Of a stretch of 48,021 nucleotides of DNA, positions 1 to 8,659 are shown in pieces. The DNA lies in NCBI GenBank assembly GCA_903921725.1, contig CAIXRA010000056.1, positions 1-48,021 on the forward strand. Reading direction: 5' to 3'. The first letter of the stretch is position 1. Each line of letters begins with the position of its first letter. The notes beneath the pieces were generated by a model. The model was given only the letters and a program-made list of their open reading frames with translations. It made no database searches and had not been told where the DNA came from. A program made the translations under genes and the position numbers. Source of the stretch: an uncultured Lentisphaerota bacterium (lineage in GTDB: Bacteria > Verrucomicrobiota > Lentisphaeria > Oligosphaerales > CAITYL01).

Positions 1-1
1 C

Positions 2-1618
2 GACGAGATGATCCCGCTGTTCGACTGCCCCGACATCCACATCGGCACCGACGAGTACCGGGTCGGCAACCGCCCGGACCTGCACGAGGCGTTCCGCCAG
101 TTCATCAACACCATGAACGCGCACATCCGCTCCAAGGGCAAAAACTGCCGCATCTGGTCCGGTTTCGAGCACATGAAGGGAGCGACGGAGATCGATCCGA
201 CCGTCATCATCGACATGTGGGAGACGGACAACGCCCGCGGCCAGATCGAGAAGGGGCACAAGATCATCAACTCCAACCAACACCGCACCTACATCGTCCC
301 GGGCTGCCACTACTACGGCATCAGCTGCCAGGGGATCTACAACGGCTGGGAACCGTGGATGGTCAGCGGCGACATGGCGAAAAACCCGTCCAAAAACGAC
401 CCGAACCTGCTCGGCGGCAAGCTCCATGTCTGGTGCGACCAGGGGCCGACCGGCTACACGCACACCGAGATTGCGGACCTCGCGCTCCCCGGCATCCAAG
501 CGTTTGCGGAAAAACTGTGGGGAACCCAAGGCTCGCCGGACTACACGGCCTTCACCAAACGTGCGGCCGCCACGCTGCCATTGCCCAGCATCACCATCCT
601 GGACCGCCTCCCGGTCAAGAGCAATGACGGTGTCGTGCTCGACCTCCCGAAGGAACAGCTTCTTGCGGGCGCCGGCTCTGCCATCGCGCTCCCGCTCGCC
701 AAGGCCGCCCGCGCCGACCTCGAATATCCGTGGACGCTGACGCTGGAGGTCTGCAAGACCGCCGAGACCGGAACGCGTCAGGTTCTTCTCTCCTCCGACC
801 TCGTCGAGATCTGCGGCAACTACAGCATGGACAAGGAGGTTGTCACCGACTTCGCCGACGGCACCAAGCGCAAGAGCAAAATCAAGATGTCCGGCTTCGG
901 CACCGTCCGCACCGCCGGTGCCCGCACCGGCGCCACGCCGGCCGACAGCTACCTCTACCACGACGTCAGCTATTCCTGCGGCAAACCGCTGCCGCTGAAC
1001 CAATGGACTTCCATCGCCGTCGTCGGCACGCGCGGCAGCACGGCGTTCTACATCAGCGGCGAAAAAGTCGGCGAAACCAACAACCAGATGGTCTGCCCGC
1101 TGCGCTGGATCGGCAGCCCGGGCGGCCAGTCCCTCACCGGCAGGATCCGCAACCTCAAGGTCGTCAACCGCGCCCTCTCCCCCAAGGAGATCGGCCGCAC
1201 CGCCGGGCTCGACATCCCGGAGAACCTTGCCGCGGGCTGTCCCGTCACCGCTTCCGCATCCGACAGCAGCCACGGATTCACGCCGGAAAACGTGACGGAT
1301 GGAGACGCCGGCACCCGCTGGTCCTCCGCTCCCACCGGCGCGCCGCAGTGGGTGGCCGTCGACCTCAAGGCCGCCAAATCCCTCGGCCGCATCGCCCTCA
1401 ACTGGGAGGACGCCTTCCCCAAAAAATACGCCGTCGATCTTTCGGATGACGGCACCTCGTGGCGCGAGGTTTTCCACGGCGAAGGCCGAGTTGGCGGAAC
1501 CTTGGCGGAGTTCGCGCCGGCAACGGCGCGCCACATCCGCATCCGCATGTCCGACGCCGCCACGCAGTGGGGCTACTCCATCCGGGAGCTGGAGGCCTGG
1601 CCACCGAAGAAAAAATGA
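2..1618 (+). CDS. GH20 beta-N-acetylhexosaminidase, 3' part (5' end outside window)
   Basis: Glycoside hydrolase family 20 removes terminal GlcNAc or GalNAc from glycans. The frame is open to the window edge, so the N-terminus and most of the catalytic barrel are missing; numbering here starts at the first in-window ATG (position 8). Residues 10-17 carry the GH20 signature His-x-Gly-x-Asp-Glu (D15 polarises the acetamido group, E16 is the acid/base), and the barrel ends near residue 172. A LamG-like beta-sandwich follows at about 205-400 and an F5/8 type C (CBM32-like) domain at about 405-532, with the typical 'NVTDGDAGTRW' motif. The accessory domains suggest binding to a complex glycan. Family is secure; substrate is inferred from the neighbouring fucosidases and sulfatases. 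Confidence 0.85.
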   Translation, partial: DEMIPLFDCPDIHIGTDEYRVGNRPDLHEAFRQFINTMNAHIRSKGKNCRIWSGFEHMKGATEIDPTVIIDMWETDNARGQIEKGHKIINSNQHRTYIVPGCHYYGISCQGIYNGWEPWMVSGDMAKNPSKNDPNLLGGKLHVWCDQGPTGYTHTEIADLALPGIQAFAEKLWGTQGSPDYTAFTKRAAATLPLPSITILDRLPVKSNDGVVLDLPKEQLLAGAGSAIALPLAKAARADLEYPWTLTLEVCKTAETGTRQVLLSSDLVEICGNYSMDKEVVTDFADGTKRKSKIKMSGFGTVRTAGARTGATPADSYLYHDVSYSCGKPLPLNQWTSIAVVGTRGSTAFYISGEKVGETNNQMVCPLRWIGSPGGQSLTGRIRNLKVVNRALSPKEIGRTAGLDIPENLAAGCPVTASASDSSHGFTPENVTDGDAGTRWSSAPTGAPQWVAVDLKAAKSLGRIALNWEDAFPKKYAVDLSDDGTSWREVFHGEGRVGGTLAEFAPATARHIRIRMSDAATQWGYSIRELEAWPPKKK

Positions 1619-1668
1619 TTCCATCGGCCCGCGTCCCGGATTCATCCACCGCCACAACAGGAAACGCC

Positions 1669-1761
1669 ATGCACCCGCTTCGCATTCTCTCCGGCCTCCC
1701 GCTCGCCGCCGTTTCCGTTGCGTCGGCACCGTTCCCGGCCGGCCGGCTAATTTTTTCATAA
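1669..1761 (+). other. Orphan signal-peptide-like micro-ORF, possible remnant of a deleted gene
   Basis: After an AGGAAA ribosome-binding site, an ATG opens a 30-codon frame that looks like an N-terminal signal peptide (basic start, then a Leu/Ala/Val-rich stretch) and stops at once. Neighbouring secreted enzymes begin the same way, so this may be the start of a lost exported protein. The stop lies inside the hairpin at 1741-1772. A real short peptide cannot be excluded. Confidence 0.25.
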
Positions 1762-1772
1762 AAATGCCGGCC
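1741..1772. other. Hairpin between the GH20 and HTH genes
   Basis: A 7-bp GC arm (GGCCGGC with GCCGGCC) is continued, after a 2-nt bulge, by a 6-bp A/T arm. No U tract follows on the + strand, so this is a possible Rho-independent-like or mRNA-stability hairpin rather than a clear terminator. It lies about 120 nt after the GH20 stop. Confidence 0.35.
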
Positions 1773-1800
1773 TGCGCAAAATTTGTTCCCTCGCAAAAGA

Positions 1801-1847
1801 TTGCATTGCATTTGGTTTTGGTGTAACTTACGTCACGAAAGGAGGTG
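1801..1847 (+). promoter_or_regulatory. Weak promoter and strong Shine-Dalgarno ahead of the HTH gene
   Basis: TTGCAT (1801-1806) and TGTAAC (1822-1827) form a weak -35/-10 pair with 15-bp spacing in a short AT-rich stretch. GGAGG at 1841-1845 sits 8 nt before the ATG at 1854 and is one of the strongest ribosome-binding sites in the window, which fixes the start. Confidence 0.4.
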
Positions 1848-1853
1848 GAGTAA

Positions 1854-2258
1854 ATGAGAGTCAATCCCAAAATTCTGAGAGCCTTCGAAAAATCGGCGGC
1901 GCGTTATGGAAAGACGGCCATTGCCTACCAATGCGGCCTCGACCACAACGTTCCGGGACTCATCATGAGCGGGAAGCGCCATGGTTTTGACTGGGACACA
2001 TGGGAGCGTGTATGGGAGGTGCTTGTCGAAAAGGGTGGCCTTGACCCGAACGACACTGAGTGCCTGCCGCTTTCCAGGCGGGGCACGAACGCTGCACACG
2101 CCGCGCTCTCTCCGGAAGCGCTGGATCTGGCGGTTCGCTGGATGCGACTGCCGCGGCCGGAACAGGCCAAGGTAACCGGCACCCTGGCGGATTGCGAGAC
2201 GGAAGGCGCCAAGCAGAGCGCCGCCTATGTCGCCCGCCGCAGGGGCAGAACCGCCTGA
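1854..2258 (+). CDS. Small helix-turn-helix DNA-binding protein (Cro/CI-like), putative local regulator
   Basis: 134 aa. The first 65 residues look like a compact Cro/C1-type helix-turn-helix: an amphipathic helix at about 5-17, then 'TAIAYQCGLDHNVPGLIMSG' as the turn and recognition-helix region, then a 'FDWDTWERVWEVL' helix. The rest (about 70-134) is a charged, Arg-rich tail without a recognised domain. No signal peptide, so cytoplasmic. It has its own ribosome-binding site and lies just upstream of the fucosidase/sulfatase cluster, so it may regulate it. The fold is inferred from pattern only. Confidence 0.6.
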   Translation: MRVNPKILRAFEKSAARYGKTAIAYQCGLDHNVPGLIMSGKRHGFDWDTWERVWEVLVEKGGLDPNDTECLPLSRRGTNAAHAALSPEALDLAVRWMRLPRPEQAKVTGTLADCETEGAKQSAAYVARRRGRTA

Positions 2259-2444
2259 TGTGGAAAAGTACGGTCTTTCCGCGGGGGCGGGGATGAAGGC
2301 CGGCCATGGGCTTCGCGTTTCCCAAAGGGGGGGGGCCTTTTGAAGCCGCTTCACGCCTGCCGGAAATGACTTTGGATTAAACGGGAACCGTGACGCAAAA
2401 AGCATGTCCATTACCCTGGACAGCTGACAAGACGGGGGTTCCCA

Positions 2445-3851
2445 ATGCGTTTCCGGCAAATTCTTCCGGCAGCATGGCGGGCGGTGGCGGTTCTTACAAC
2501 CTTCACCGCCCTTTGCTATCCCGCGGCCCCGGAGGCGGCCCGGCCGAAGCCGGCGCCCGCACAGCTCGCCTGGCAGGAGGCGGAGCTCGGCGTGATGTTC
2601 CACTACGACCCGCGCATTTTCGCAGGTAAGACGGAGCAGTCGCTCCAGCAGACCGCCGTGGCCGACCCGAAGGCGTTCGCCCAAAAATTCAGTCCGGCCA
2701 AGCTCAGCACGGACCAGTGGGTTGCGACGGCGAAGGCGATGGGCGCACGCTTCGCCATCTTGGTGGTCAAGCATGAGACCGGTTTCTGCCTGTGGCAGTC
2801 CGACGCCAACCCCTACTGCCTCAAGATGCTGAACTGGCGCGGCGGCAAGGCGGACATCCTCCGCGACTTCACCGCCTCCTGCCGGAAATACGGGCTCAAG
2901 CCCGGCATTTTCACGGAGGCGCGCTGGGACGTCAATCTCGCCGTCCGCGACTTCAAGGTCACCAAGCGCTCCCCCGTGACTCAGGAAGCGTACAACCGGC
3001 TGGTTGAGCGCGAGGTCGAGGAGCTTTGCACCCGGTACGGTAAGCTGTTCGAAATCTGGTTTGACGGCGGCGTCGCGACGCCGGCCCAAGGCGGCCCCAA
3101 CGTCCTGCCGATCGTCGAGAAAAATCAGCCGGACATCCTGTTCTACCACAGCAACCAGCGGCGGGACGCGCGCTGGGGCGGCACGGAATCCGGCACCGTC
3201 GGCGACCCCTGCTGGGCCACGGTCACCCCGAAGGCACTCACCACCGGCATCTTCGACAAGGCCGCGAAGGCGATGAGCATGCACGGCGACCCCGCCGGCC
3301 CGGTTTGGTGCCCCGCCATGTCGGACTCGCCGCTGCGCTGCGAAAAGGGACGCCATCACTGGTTCTGGGCGGCCGACGGAGAGGCGGGGCTTGCCACGCT
3401 CCAGACGCTGCAGAAGATGTATTACCAGTCCGTCGGCCGCAACTCGACGCTGATCCTCGGCCTGACACCTGACCGCGACGGCCTGATGCCGGCGGCCGAC
3501 GTGACGCGCTGCCGCGAGTTTGGCGAGTGGCAGGAGAAAACGTTTGTCGGAAAACCGCTGGCGGAAACCTCCGGCAAGGGTGCCGAACTGCTGCTGGCGC
3601 TACCGGTCAACGCGCAGGAACAGAAGCCGGTGACGCACATCATCCTGCAGGAGGAGATCCGCAACGGCGAAAAGGTCCGTGAGTATGTCGTCGAGGCGGA
3701 GCTGGACGGTGCCTGGAAGAGTGTCTGCGCCGGAAGCTGCATCGGGCACAAGCGCATCGAGAAGATCGAGCCGTGCGCGGCCCTCAAGTTCCGCCTGCGC
3801 ATTGTGAAGTCGGACGACGAGGCGGAAATCCGCTCCTTCAGCGTCCGCTGA
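2445..3851 (+). CDS. GH29 alpha-L-fucosidase, secreted
   Basis: Family GH29 hydrolyses terminal alpha-L-fucose by a retaining mechanism. The 468-aa product has an N-terminal signal peptide (hydrophobic core about 9-26). The barrel shows 'VVKHETGFCLW' (about 108-117), which includes the substrate-binding His, and 'EIWFDGG' near 203-209 with D207 as the expected nucleophile. Residues from about 370 form the usual C-terminal beta domain. It is the first gene of a + strand run of five; the next ATG is 44 nt after its stop. No strong Shine-Dalgarno precedes this ATG, so the start is the best but not the only option. Confidence 0.88.
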   Translation: MRFRQILPAAWRAVAVLTTFTALCYPAAPEAARPKPAPAQLAWQEAELGVMFHYDPRIFAGKTEQSLQQTAVADPKAFAQKFSPAKLSTDQWVATAKAMGARFAILVVKHETGFCLWQSDANPYCLKMLNWRGGKADILRDFTASCRKYGLKPGIFTEARWDVNLAVRDFKVTKRSPVTQEAYNRLVEREVEELCTRYGKLFEIWFDGGVATPAQGGPNVLPIVEKNQPDILFYHSNQRRDARWGGTESGTVGDPCWATVTPKALTTGIFDKAAKAMSMHGDPAGPVWCPAMSDSPLRCEKGRHHWFWAADGEAGLATLQTLQKMYYQSVGRNSTLILGLTPDRDGLMPAADVTRCREFGEWQEKTFVGKPLAETSGKGAELLLALPVNAQEQKPVTHIILQEEIRNGEKVREYVVEAELDGAWKSVCAGSCIGHKRIEKIEPCAALKFRLRIVKSDDEAEIRSFSVR

Positions 3852-3895
3852 ACGCCACCAGCGACCCCCATTCCATAAATCAGGAGAAACGGCGC

Positions 3896-5449
3896 ATGGC
3901 CCCTTCATCCACCACCCGGCGCGAATTCATCGGCCGGAGCGGAGCCGCGGCGGCGCTGGCGCTGCTGCCATTCGCCGGAGCGCCGTCCTTTGCGGACTCC
4001 GCAACCGCCGCACCGCCCGCGCAGAAACGCCCGAACCTGCTCATCGTCTTCCCCGACCAGATGTCCGGTTCGTCGCTGGGCTTCCTGGGCGAGGATCCGG
4101 TAATCACCCCGAACCTCGACCGTTTCGCGGCACAGTCGGCGGTCTTCACCCAGGCGGCCAGCAATTATCCGGTCTGCTCGCCGTTCCGCGCCATGCTGAT
4201 GACCGGGCAGTACCCGTTCAAAAATGGCGTCTGGGGCAACTGCCAATCCGTCACCGCGCCGTACGGCTGCGAACTCCCCAAAAACGCCGCCTGCTGGTCC
4301 GACGTGCTCAAGGCCGACGGCTACGCCCTTGGCTACATCGGCAAGTGGCACCTTGACGCCCCTCGCAAGCCGTATGTGGAGTGCGGTAACAACAAGGGAA
4401 AAATAGCCTGGAACGAATGGTGCCCTCCTGAGCGCCGCCACGGCTTCGGCTACTGGCACGCCTACGGCACCTACGACAACCACATGCGTCCCCTGTACTG
4501 GGACACGCTGGCGCCGCGCGATGGCTTCCAGTATGTGGACCAGTGGGGGCCGGAACACGAGGCCGACAAGGCCGCCGCATTCATCCGCAATGCCGATGGA
4601 AAGATGCGCGACCCGCAGAAACCGTTCGCGCTTGTGGTCTCCATGAACCCGCCGCACACCGGCTACGACCTGGTTCCGAAGCGCTACGTGAAGATGTACG
4701 AGAAGCTGGATGTTGAGGCGCTCTGCGCCAAGCACCCGCAGATTCCGCCGGCCTCCGATCCCATGGGCAAATATTTCCGCCAGAACATCCGCTTCAAGTA
4801 CGCGCAGATCACCGGCGTGGACGAGCAGTTCGGCCGCATCCTGCAGGCGCTGAAGGAAGCCGGCGTCGAAAACGACACCATCGTGCTCTTCACCTCCGAC
4901 CACGGCGACTGCGTCGGCGCGCACCATGAGGCCTCCAAGAACAACGCCTACGAGGAGTCGTTCCGCATCCCGCTGCTCATCCGCTGGCCCGGCCATATTA
5001 AGCCTCGGCACGATACGCTGCTGGCTTCCGTACCCGACCTCTATCCGACCCTGCTGGAGCTGATGGGGCTGAAGGCGAAGATTCCGGCCGCGGTTCAGGG
5101 CGTCTCCCTCGCCCAGGCCGTCCGCGACGGCACCGGCACACGGCCCGACAGCCAGCTCTACCTTTTCATCACCGATGGTTGGGAGACGGACGGGGTCCCG
5201 CACCTCAACCTCGGCCGCCGCGGACTCCGCACGGAGCGCCACACGTTCGTCCTCGAACGCAAACAGGGCAAACCGGAAACCGTCACGCTCTTCGACCGCC
5301 AGGCCGACCCGTGCGAGCTTAAAAACATCGCGGAGGCGCAGCCGGGAATCGTCCAGCAATTCCGCGCCAAGCTGGCGGCGAAACTGCGGGCGCTCCACGA
5401 CCCGTGGATGGATGCCGCCACGGCGAAACAAGCCCCGCACGGAAACTGA
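3896..5449 (+). CDS. Formylglycine-dependent sulfatase (S1 family), Tat-exported
   Basis: 517 aa. The chosen ATG follows a CAGGAGA ribosome-binding site; an in-frame start further upstream would overlap the fucosidase gene. A twin-arginine signal is visible ('TTRREFIGRSG', then an Ala/Leu-rich core), so the enzyme is probably exported folded. C94 in 'CSPFR' is the Cys of the C-x-P-x-R motif that an anaerobic or FGE-type maturase converts to formylglycine. 'FPDQM' (52-56) supplies metal ligands and 'TSDHGD' further on the second Asp/His pair. It removes sulfate esters from a glycan; the exact position cannot be read from sequence. It lies between two GH29 genes in one apparent operon. Confidence 0.9.
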   Translation: MAPSSTTRREFIGRSGAAAALALLPFAGAPSFADSATAAPPAQKRPNLLIVFPDQMSGSSLGFLGEDPVITPNLDRFAAQSAVFTQAASNYPVCSPFRAMLMTGQYPFKNGVWGNCQSVTAPYGCELPKNAACWSDVLKADGYALGYIGKWHLDAPRKPYVECGNNKGKIAWNEWCPPERRHGFGYWHAYGTYDNHMRPLYWDTLAPRDGFQYVDQWGPEHEADKAAAFIRNADGKMRDPQKPFALVVSMNPPHTGYDLVPKRYVKMYEKLDVEALCAKHPQIPPASDPMGKYFRQNIRFKYAQITGVDEQFGRILQALKEAGVENDTIVLFTSDHGDCVGAHHEASKNNAYEESFRIPLLIRWPGHIKPRHDTLLASVPDLYPTLLELMGLKAKIPAAVQGVSLAQAVRDGTGTRPDSQLYLFITDGWETDGVPHLNLGRRGLRTERHTFVLERKQGKPETVTLFDRQADPCELKNIAEAQPGIVQQFRAKLAAKLRALHDPWMDAATAKQAPHGN

Positions 5450-5502
5450 AACGGGCGGGAAGCGGCGGCACGTTCCGGCGCCGCCCGCAACAAAAAAATG
5501 CC

Positions 5503-5518
5503 GCCGCATCGATGCGGC
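5503..5518. other. 16-bp perfect palindrome in the leader of the second GH29 gene
   Basis: GCCGCATC is followed directly by its reverse complement, 30 nt upstream of the next ATG (5548). It may fold in the intercistronic mRNA, or be an operator. No further evidence. Confidence 0.35.
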
Positions 5519-5547
5519 CGCAGACGAAATTACCACAAGGACATGTC

Positions 5548-7050
5548 ATGAAAACGCTTGCCGCCTGTATCCTGCTTTCCGCCGCAGTCCTCGGCACGGC
5601 GGCCGCCGCAGAGAACGCGCCCAAAGCGGATCCCAAGGGGGCCTTTGGTGCCTTCCAGCCCAGCCGCGCATGGACGCCGCCCAAGGATCCCAAGGCGCTG
5701 GCGAAGCTGGCCGAGTGGCAGGATCTGAAGCTGGGCGTGCTCATCAGCTGGCAGCCCAGCGTGCAGTGGGGGCTTGATTCCTGGCCGCTCGTGACCACGC
5801 GGCACACCTGGAACCAGCGCATGAACTGGCCGGCTGGCAAGCCCGCGCCGGGCGCGGACAACGACCGCGCCTTCCAGCAGGCGTACGAGCGGTTGCCCCT
5901 CACCTTCAACCCGGTCAAGTTCGACGCGGGGAAATGGGCGGCGGCGCTGAAGGCAGGCGGCGTCCGCTACGCGCTGGCCATGACCAAGCACCACGACGGC
6001 TTCTGCCTGTGGGACACGAAGACCACGGAGTACCGGATCACATCGCCCCAGTACCCGTTCTACGCCGACCCGCGCGCCGATACGGTGAAGCAGATCTGCG
6101 ACGCGCTGCGGAAGCAGGGGCTGTGGGCCGGCGTCTATTTCTCGAAGGCGGACTGGAACAGCCCGCGTTACTGGCTCCCGGAACTCGGTCCCGGCGCCAA
6201 CCAAGGGCCGAACTACAACCCCGCCAAACAACCGGAGAAATGGAAGAATTTCAAGGAGTTCACCTGGGCGCAGATCGCGGAAATTATGACCGGCTACGGG
6301 AAGCTGGACATTCTCTGGCTTGACGGCGGCGCCGTAAACGCGCGGAGCGGGGCCGGCATCGACATGGCCGGCATGGCGGCCATGGCCCGCGGATACCAGC
6401 CCGGGCTCATCGTTGTGGATCGCTGCTGCGGAGGCGGTTACGAGGACTACATCACGCCGGAAGGCGACCATCAGATGCCCCAAGCATTCCTGCCCCATCC
6501 GTGGGAGGTCTGCCAGACCATGGGCGGCCACTGGAACTGGTTTCCCGATGACAGCAAGTTCAAGAGCGCGGCAACCATCATCCGCAACCTCTGCCTCGTC
6601 ACCGCCCGCAACGGCAACTACCTGCTCGGCATCGGCCCCGACGCGAACGGCGAGTTCGCCCCGGCCGTGTACGAACGCCTGGCCGAGCTGGGACGCTGGC
6701 TCCAGGTCAACGGCGAAGCCGTTTACGCCACGCGCCCGCTGCCGCCCTACGAGGCCGGCGACTGCGTCTTCACCCAGCGGCGCGACGGCAGCCGGTACGC
6801 CATCATCCTGCCCCGGACTCCGGACGGCGGCCTTCCCGAAAGCGTTACGGTGCCGGCGGGGCTGGCGGCAAACGCGGTCCACGTTTCGCTGCTGGGCTAC
6901 GGCCCGCTGGAGCCGGCGGTCGTGAAGGACGGCCAGGCCGTCATCGCCATCCCCGCCGCCGCGCGCGCCAAGCCCCCGTGCAAGTACGCTTGGGCGCTCA
7001 AGTTTGCCCCCCCAGCCCCGACCGCAACCACCGGGGGCCGGACGCCATAG
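5548..7050 (+). CDS. GH29 alpha-L-fucosidase, secreted (second paralogue)
   Basis: 500 aa with a clear signal peptide ending in an Ala-rich cleavage region (about residue 21). Start chosen at the ATG after ACAAGG; a longer frame exists upstream but has no signal peptide at its start. GH29 hallmarks are 'MTKHHDGFCLWDT' (145-157) and 'ILWLDGG' with D259 as the likely nucleophile. A C-terminal beta domain runs from about 420. It is clearly diverged from the GH29 gene two positions upstream, so different linkage preference is likely. The following sulfatase begins 28 nt after its stop. Confidence 0.9.
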   Translation: MKTLAACILLSAAVLGTAAAAENAPKADPKGAFGAFQPSRAWTPPKDPKALAKLAEWQDLKLGVLISWQPSVQWGLDSWPLVTTRHTWNQRMNWPAGKPAPGADNDRAFQQAYERLPLTFNPVKFDAGKWAAALKAGGVRYALAMTKHHDGFCLWDTKTTEYRITSPQYPFYADPRADTVKQICDALRKQGLWAGVYFSKADWNSPRYWLPELGPGANQGPNYNPAKQPEKWKNFKEFTWAQIAEIMTGYGKLDILWLDGGAVNARSGAGIDMAGMAAMARGYQPGLIVVDRCCGGGYEDYITPEGDHQMPQAFLPHPWEVCQTMGGHWNWFPDDSKFKSAATIIRNLCLVTARNGNYLLGIGPDANGEFAPAVYERLAELGRWLQVNGEAVYATRPLPPYEAGDCVFTQRRDGSRYAIILPRTPDGGLPESVTVPAGLAANAVHVSLLGYGPLEPAVVKDGQAVIAIPAAARAKPPCKYAWALKFAPPAPTATTGGRTP

Positions 7051-7078
7051 CGGACTCCGCAACAAAAAGGCCGACACC

Positions 7079-8590
7079 ATGACTCCGCATCTCCGGATTC
7101 CCCGCCTGCCAATGCTGGCCGCCGCCGCGCTGGCCACCCTGCCCGCCGAGGCACAGCAGCCGACCAAACCCGCCGCGCCGCGGCCACCCAACATCATCTA
7201 CATCCTCTGCGACGACCTGGGCTGGGGCGACGTCCGCTGCAACAATCCAAAAGGCAAGATTCCCACCCCCAACACCGACGCGCTGGCGGCGCAGGGGATG
7301 CGCTTCACCGACGCGCATTCCGGCTCGGCGGTCTGCACCCCGACCCGTTACGGCATCCTCACCGGCCGCTATTGCTGGCGGACACGCCTGCAGGACGGCG
7401 TGCTGAACGGCTATTCCTCCCCGCTGATCGCCAGGGACCGCCTGACGGTTCCCTCGCTGCTGAAGCGGCAGGGCTACGCCACCGCCTGCATCGGCAAATG
7501 GCATCTCGGCATGGAAGTACCCAAAGATCCCGGCGTGCTGAAGGTCAAGGAAGGGCCGGCCACCCGCGGGTTCGACAGCTACTTCGGCGTCATCGCCTCC
7601 GCCGACATGCCGCCGTTCGCCTTCGTCGAGAACGACCGGTTCACGCAGGCGCCGACCGCCACCAAGAAGTGGTTGCGCAAAGGGGCCGCCGCCCCGGATT
7701 TCGAGGCCGTGGACGTCCTGCCGAAGCTCACGGAGAAGGCGGTTGAATACATCGGCCGGCAGACCGGGGAAAAGCCGTTCTTCCTGTATCTGCCGCTGAC
7801 CTCCCCGCACACGCCGATCGTCCCGGCCAAGGAGTGGCAGGGCAAGAGCGGCCTCGGCGACTATGCCGACTTCGTGACGGAGACCGACTGGACGCTCGGC
7901 CAGGTGCTCGCGGCGGTCGCGAAAAACGGCCTGTCGGAGAACACCCTGATCATCTTCACCAGCGACAACGGCTGTTCCCCGGCGGCCAATCCGGCGGCGC
8001 TGGAGAAGAAGGGGCACTTCCCCAGCGCCGGCTTCCGCGGCTACAAGGCCGACATTTTTGACGGCGGGCACCGCATCCCCTTCGTCGTCCGCTGGCCGGC
8101 CCGGGTGAAGGCCGGCACCACCAGCGACCAAGTCGTCTGCCTGACCGACCTGATGGCGACTTGCGCCGAGATTACCGGCGCGAAGCTGCCGGACAGCGCC
8201 GGCGAGGACAGCGTCAGCCTCCTTCAGGTCCTGACGGGGACCGCCCTGGCGCCGGTGCGCGGATCGGTCATCCACCACTCGATCAACGGCTCGTTTGCGA
8301 TCCGTCAGGGGCAATGGAAGCTCGAACTCTGCGCCGGCTCCGGCGGCTGGAGCGCGCCGAAACCCGGCGGCAAGGAGGAGAAGAGGCTGCCGCCAGTCCA
8401 GCTTTACGACCTGACCCGGGATCCCGGAGAGAAAAACAACGTCCAAGCAGAAAACCCCGATGTGGTGAAACGGCTGACCGCGCTGCTGGAGAAACAGGTC
8501 GCCGACGGCCGCAGCACCCCCGGCGCGCCGCAGAAGAACGACGTCACGATCGAGCTCCACAAGGAAACTGGCAAAGACATTCACGAATAA
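7079..8590 (+). CDS. Formylglycine-dependent sulfatase (S1 family), secreted
   Basis: 503 aa with an N-terminal signal peptide (Ala/Leu-rich, cleavage near AEA at about 23-25). Start taken at the ATG after AAAAAGG. 'ILCDDLGWGD' (42-51) is the metal-binding Asp-Asp motif. C86 in 'CTPTR' is the formylglycine precursor, followed by 'YGILTGRY'. 'GKWHLG' and 'FTSDNGC' complete the catalytic set. It is in the same operon as the fucosidases and just ahead of a third sulfatase with the same motif, which suggests action on different sulfate positions of one glycan. Confidence 0.92.
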   Translation: MTPHLRIPRLPMLAAAALATLPAEAQQPTKPAAPRPPNIIYILCDDLGWGDVRCNNPKGKIPTPNTDALAAQGMRFTDAHSGSAVCTPTRYGILTGRYCWRTRLQDGVLNGYSSPLIARDRLTVPSLLKRQGYATACIGKWHLGMEVPKDPGVLKVKEGPATRGFDSYFGVIASADMPPFAFVENDRFTQAPTATKKWLRKGAAAPDFEAVDVLPKLTEKAVEYIGRQTGEKPFFLYLPLTSPHTPIVPAKEWQGKSGLGDYADFVTETDWTLGQVLAAVAKNGLSENTLIIFTSDNGCSPAANPAALEKKGHFPSAGFRGYKADIFDGGHRIPFVVRWPARVKAGTTSDQVVCLTDLMATCAEITGAKLPDSAGEDSVSLLQVLTGTALAPVRGSVIHHSINGSFAIRQGQWKLELCAGSGGWSAPKPGGKEEKRLPPVQLYDLTRDPGEKNNVQAENPDVVKRLTALLEKQVADGRSTPGAPQKNDVTIELHKETGKDIHE

Positions 8591-8635
8591 CCGATCCAAC
8601 CCATCCGACCGATCGGACCGATCCGACTGATCAGA
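8591..8635 (+). repeat. Nonamer array, consensus CCGATCSGA, five units
   Basis: Five imperfect 9-bp units lie head to tail in the 69-bp gap between two sulfatase genes. The same nonamer, on the other strand, forms an array at 46910-46944. The unit has no stop codon in any of the six frames. Confidence 0.8.
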
Positions 8636-8659
8636 CAAATCATGCCAAGGAGCCCCCCC

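Noticed and set aside
3905..5536. Long antisense open frame opposite the first sulfatase; similar ones lie opposite many genes
   Set aside because: High GC keeps antisense frames open; no family motifs, signal peptides or ribosome-binding sites.
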